Shown: one piece after another, positions 51,697 through 52,604 of the stretch
How positions within the stretch are numbered: position 1 is the first letter of the stretch
How the letters are laid out: each line of letters begins with the position of its first letter
From: Emticicia agri
GTDB lineage: Bacteria; Bacteroidota; Bacteroidia; Cytophagales; Spirosomataceae
Assembly (NCBI GenBank): GCA_945860265.1
Contig: CAMAQF010000019.1
Location: 1 to 52,604, forward strand
Length of the DNA stretch: 52,604 nucleotides
Reading direction: 5' to 3'
Translations under genes and position numbers: made by a program
Notes under the pieces: generated by a model
Told to the model about the DNA's origin: nothing
The model's input: the letters and a program-made list of their open reading frames with translations, nothing else
Database searches by the model: none

Positions 51697-51776
51697 ATTA
51701 AAGAGTTTGTATCTATTCACAGTATTTATAAATAAAAAATACAGGAAGCTTAGTAATTTGCTTTAAATTTAGAACA

Positions 51777-52284
51777 ATGTCAAAATATATAATTCCATAT
51801 ACCGATATTGGTTTTAAGAAATTATTTGGAGAAGAAGCCAATAAAGATTTAATAATTGATTTTTTAAATAATTATTGCCTGCACATCATCGAATTGCAAC
51901 TTTAGAGTTTCGTAATTCTTAGATTATGGGAGAAATGCTTCACGAGCGCAAAGCAATAATTGATATTCACTGTGAATCACAAATTGGTGAGAAATTTATT
52001 GTTGAAATGCAAAAATGAAGGTAAATTTTTATAAAGACCGTTCATTGTTTTATGCAACAATCCCCATCAGGGAACAGGCAACAAAAGGCAAATGGGATTT
52101 TCGTTTGACAAACGTCTACATGATAGCGATATTGGATTTCCAATATGATGAAAACGAAGAACGTCAGAAGTTTTTACGTTCGGTAGATTTGAAAAATTAA
52201 GATGGTGAAGCATTTTATGATATACTTAATTTTAAGTTAATCAAGATGCCCTCATCTAACAAAAGTAAAAATGAATTAGTATAA
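51777..52284 (+). pseudogene. Rpn / PD-(D/E)XK nuclease family transposase, decayed
   Basis: The start MSKYIIPYTDIGFKKLFGEE and ANKDLIIDFLNN is typical of Rpn-type recombination-promoting nucleases. The reading must shift near 51875-51880 to continue LPAHHRIATLEFRNS, meets a TAG, continues ERKAIIDIHCESQIGEKFIVEMQK, shifts again near 52012 to KVNFYKDRSLFYATIPIREQ, meets TAA at 52198-52200, and goes on DGEAFYDILNFKLIKMP to TAA at 52282. Two frameshifts, two in-frame stops and loss of the last third or so of the protein show it is dead. Confidence 0.82.
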
Positions 52285-52413
52285 AAAATAAACTGATTGC
52301 TTTAGAACAGTGATTAATAAATTATCGTTTTGAAGGAATTTGAAGCACATAAAATTACTTTTATCTAGAAATTAATTATTTTTCTGTACCTAAGACATAA
52401 ATATAGCAACCCG

Positions 52414-52604
52414 ATGACAATTATTGATAATTTACAAAACTTTGCTATTAATTCCCCGTCAAAAATTGCATTTTCAAAAATTTTAAATGATGATCTTGCA
52501 CTCCAATCGATTACTTTTAAAGAATTGGATGATCAATCTTCCTCATTATCTTCTGCTATCAAAACCCACTTAGCAAATTCTTTATATATTGTTGTTTTAC
52601 TACC
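52414..52604 (+). CDS. Start of an acyl-AMP ligase-like (AMP-binding) enzyme, partial
   Basis: From ATG 52414 the frame stays open to the window edge (63 residues). NFAINSPSKIAFSKI followed by ALQSITFKELDDQSSSLSSAI fits the N-terminus of adenylate-forming enzymes, best the fatty acyl-AMP ligase type (P-x-AF, then ITFKELD). Such genes often open polyketide, lipopeptide or arylpolyene-like clusters, which would lie to the right of the window. Confidence 0.62.
   Translation, partial: MTIIDNLQNFAINSPSKIAFSKILNDDLALQSITFKELDDQSSSLSSAIKTHLANSLYIVVLL

Overview
The window is about 52.6 kb of AT-rich DNA from a member of the Bacteroidota, most likely order Cytophagales (relatives of Emticicia, Arcicella or Flectobacillus are plausible, but the genus cannot be fixed from this sequence). 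The evidence is a SusC/SusD pair, a fused SpmA-SpmB protein, a BshA bacillithiol enzyme, DUF3127 and DUF2853 proteins, TAnnTTTG promoter motifs, and start codons that mostly lack Shine-Dalgarno sequences. The exception is rpsU, which has a full consensus one. About 46 genes or gene remnants are called, on both strands. No tRNA, rRNA, CRISPR array or complete insertion sequence was seen.

Layout. 1-4.9 kb: end of a surface-sugar cluster with the 3' part of rfbB, a DinB-like protein, and a tightly overlapping pseudaminic-acid operon (methylase, pseF, two GNAT acetyltransferases, pseI). 4.9-15.3 kb: mostly housekeeping genes (xerC, rpsU, Ppx/GppA phosphatase, IscA-like protein, aspS, glutaryl-CoA dehydrogenase, lysA, DUF3127), with two Uma2-type genes, one split by an in-frame TAG, and an HNH gene with a frameshift. 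15.5-23.3 kb: a TlpA-like redoxin converging on a heme/copper monooxygenase-like protein, then a lipoprotein-SusD-SusC operon behind an 870-base AT-rich upstream region. 24-33 kb: ATP-grasp protein, SpoU methyltransferase, pheS, VanX-like dipeptidase, SpmAB fusion, a 29-residue membrane peptide, an FMN glutamate-synthase-like protein and a nucleotidyltransferase, with decayed LysE and LytTR genes between them. 33-41 kb: two secreted proteins (PA14-like, and a beta-propeller fused to azurin), then a GntP transporter, RidA, a VOC protein and a D-serine-dehydratase-like enzyme that together suggest D-amino-acid catabolism. 41-52.6 kb: DUF2853, UbiA-type prenyltransferase, bshA, htpG, GH16 glucanase, hemF, hisC, a PLP decarboxylase, a VanZ-like protein, a decayed Rpn/PD-(D/E)XK gene, and the start of an acyl-AMP-ligase-like gene at the right edge.

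Two window-wide patterns stand out. First, many intergenic spacers share one architecture although their sequences differ: a left arm made of repeats of one short word, a spacer that in some cases holds a real terminator hairpin, and a right arm made of the reverse complement of the same word. Second, there are at least five broken genes (Uma2, HNH, LysE, LytTR, Rpn), plus a pseF gene with no canonical start codon ahead of its conserved N-terminus.

All functional calls rest on reading motifs by eye. No database or structure search was run.
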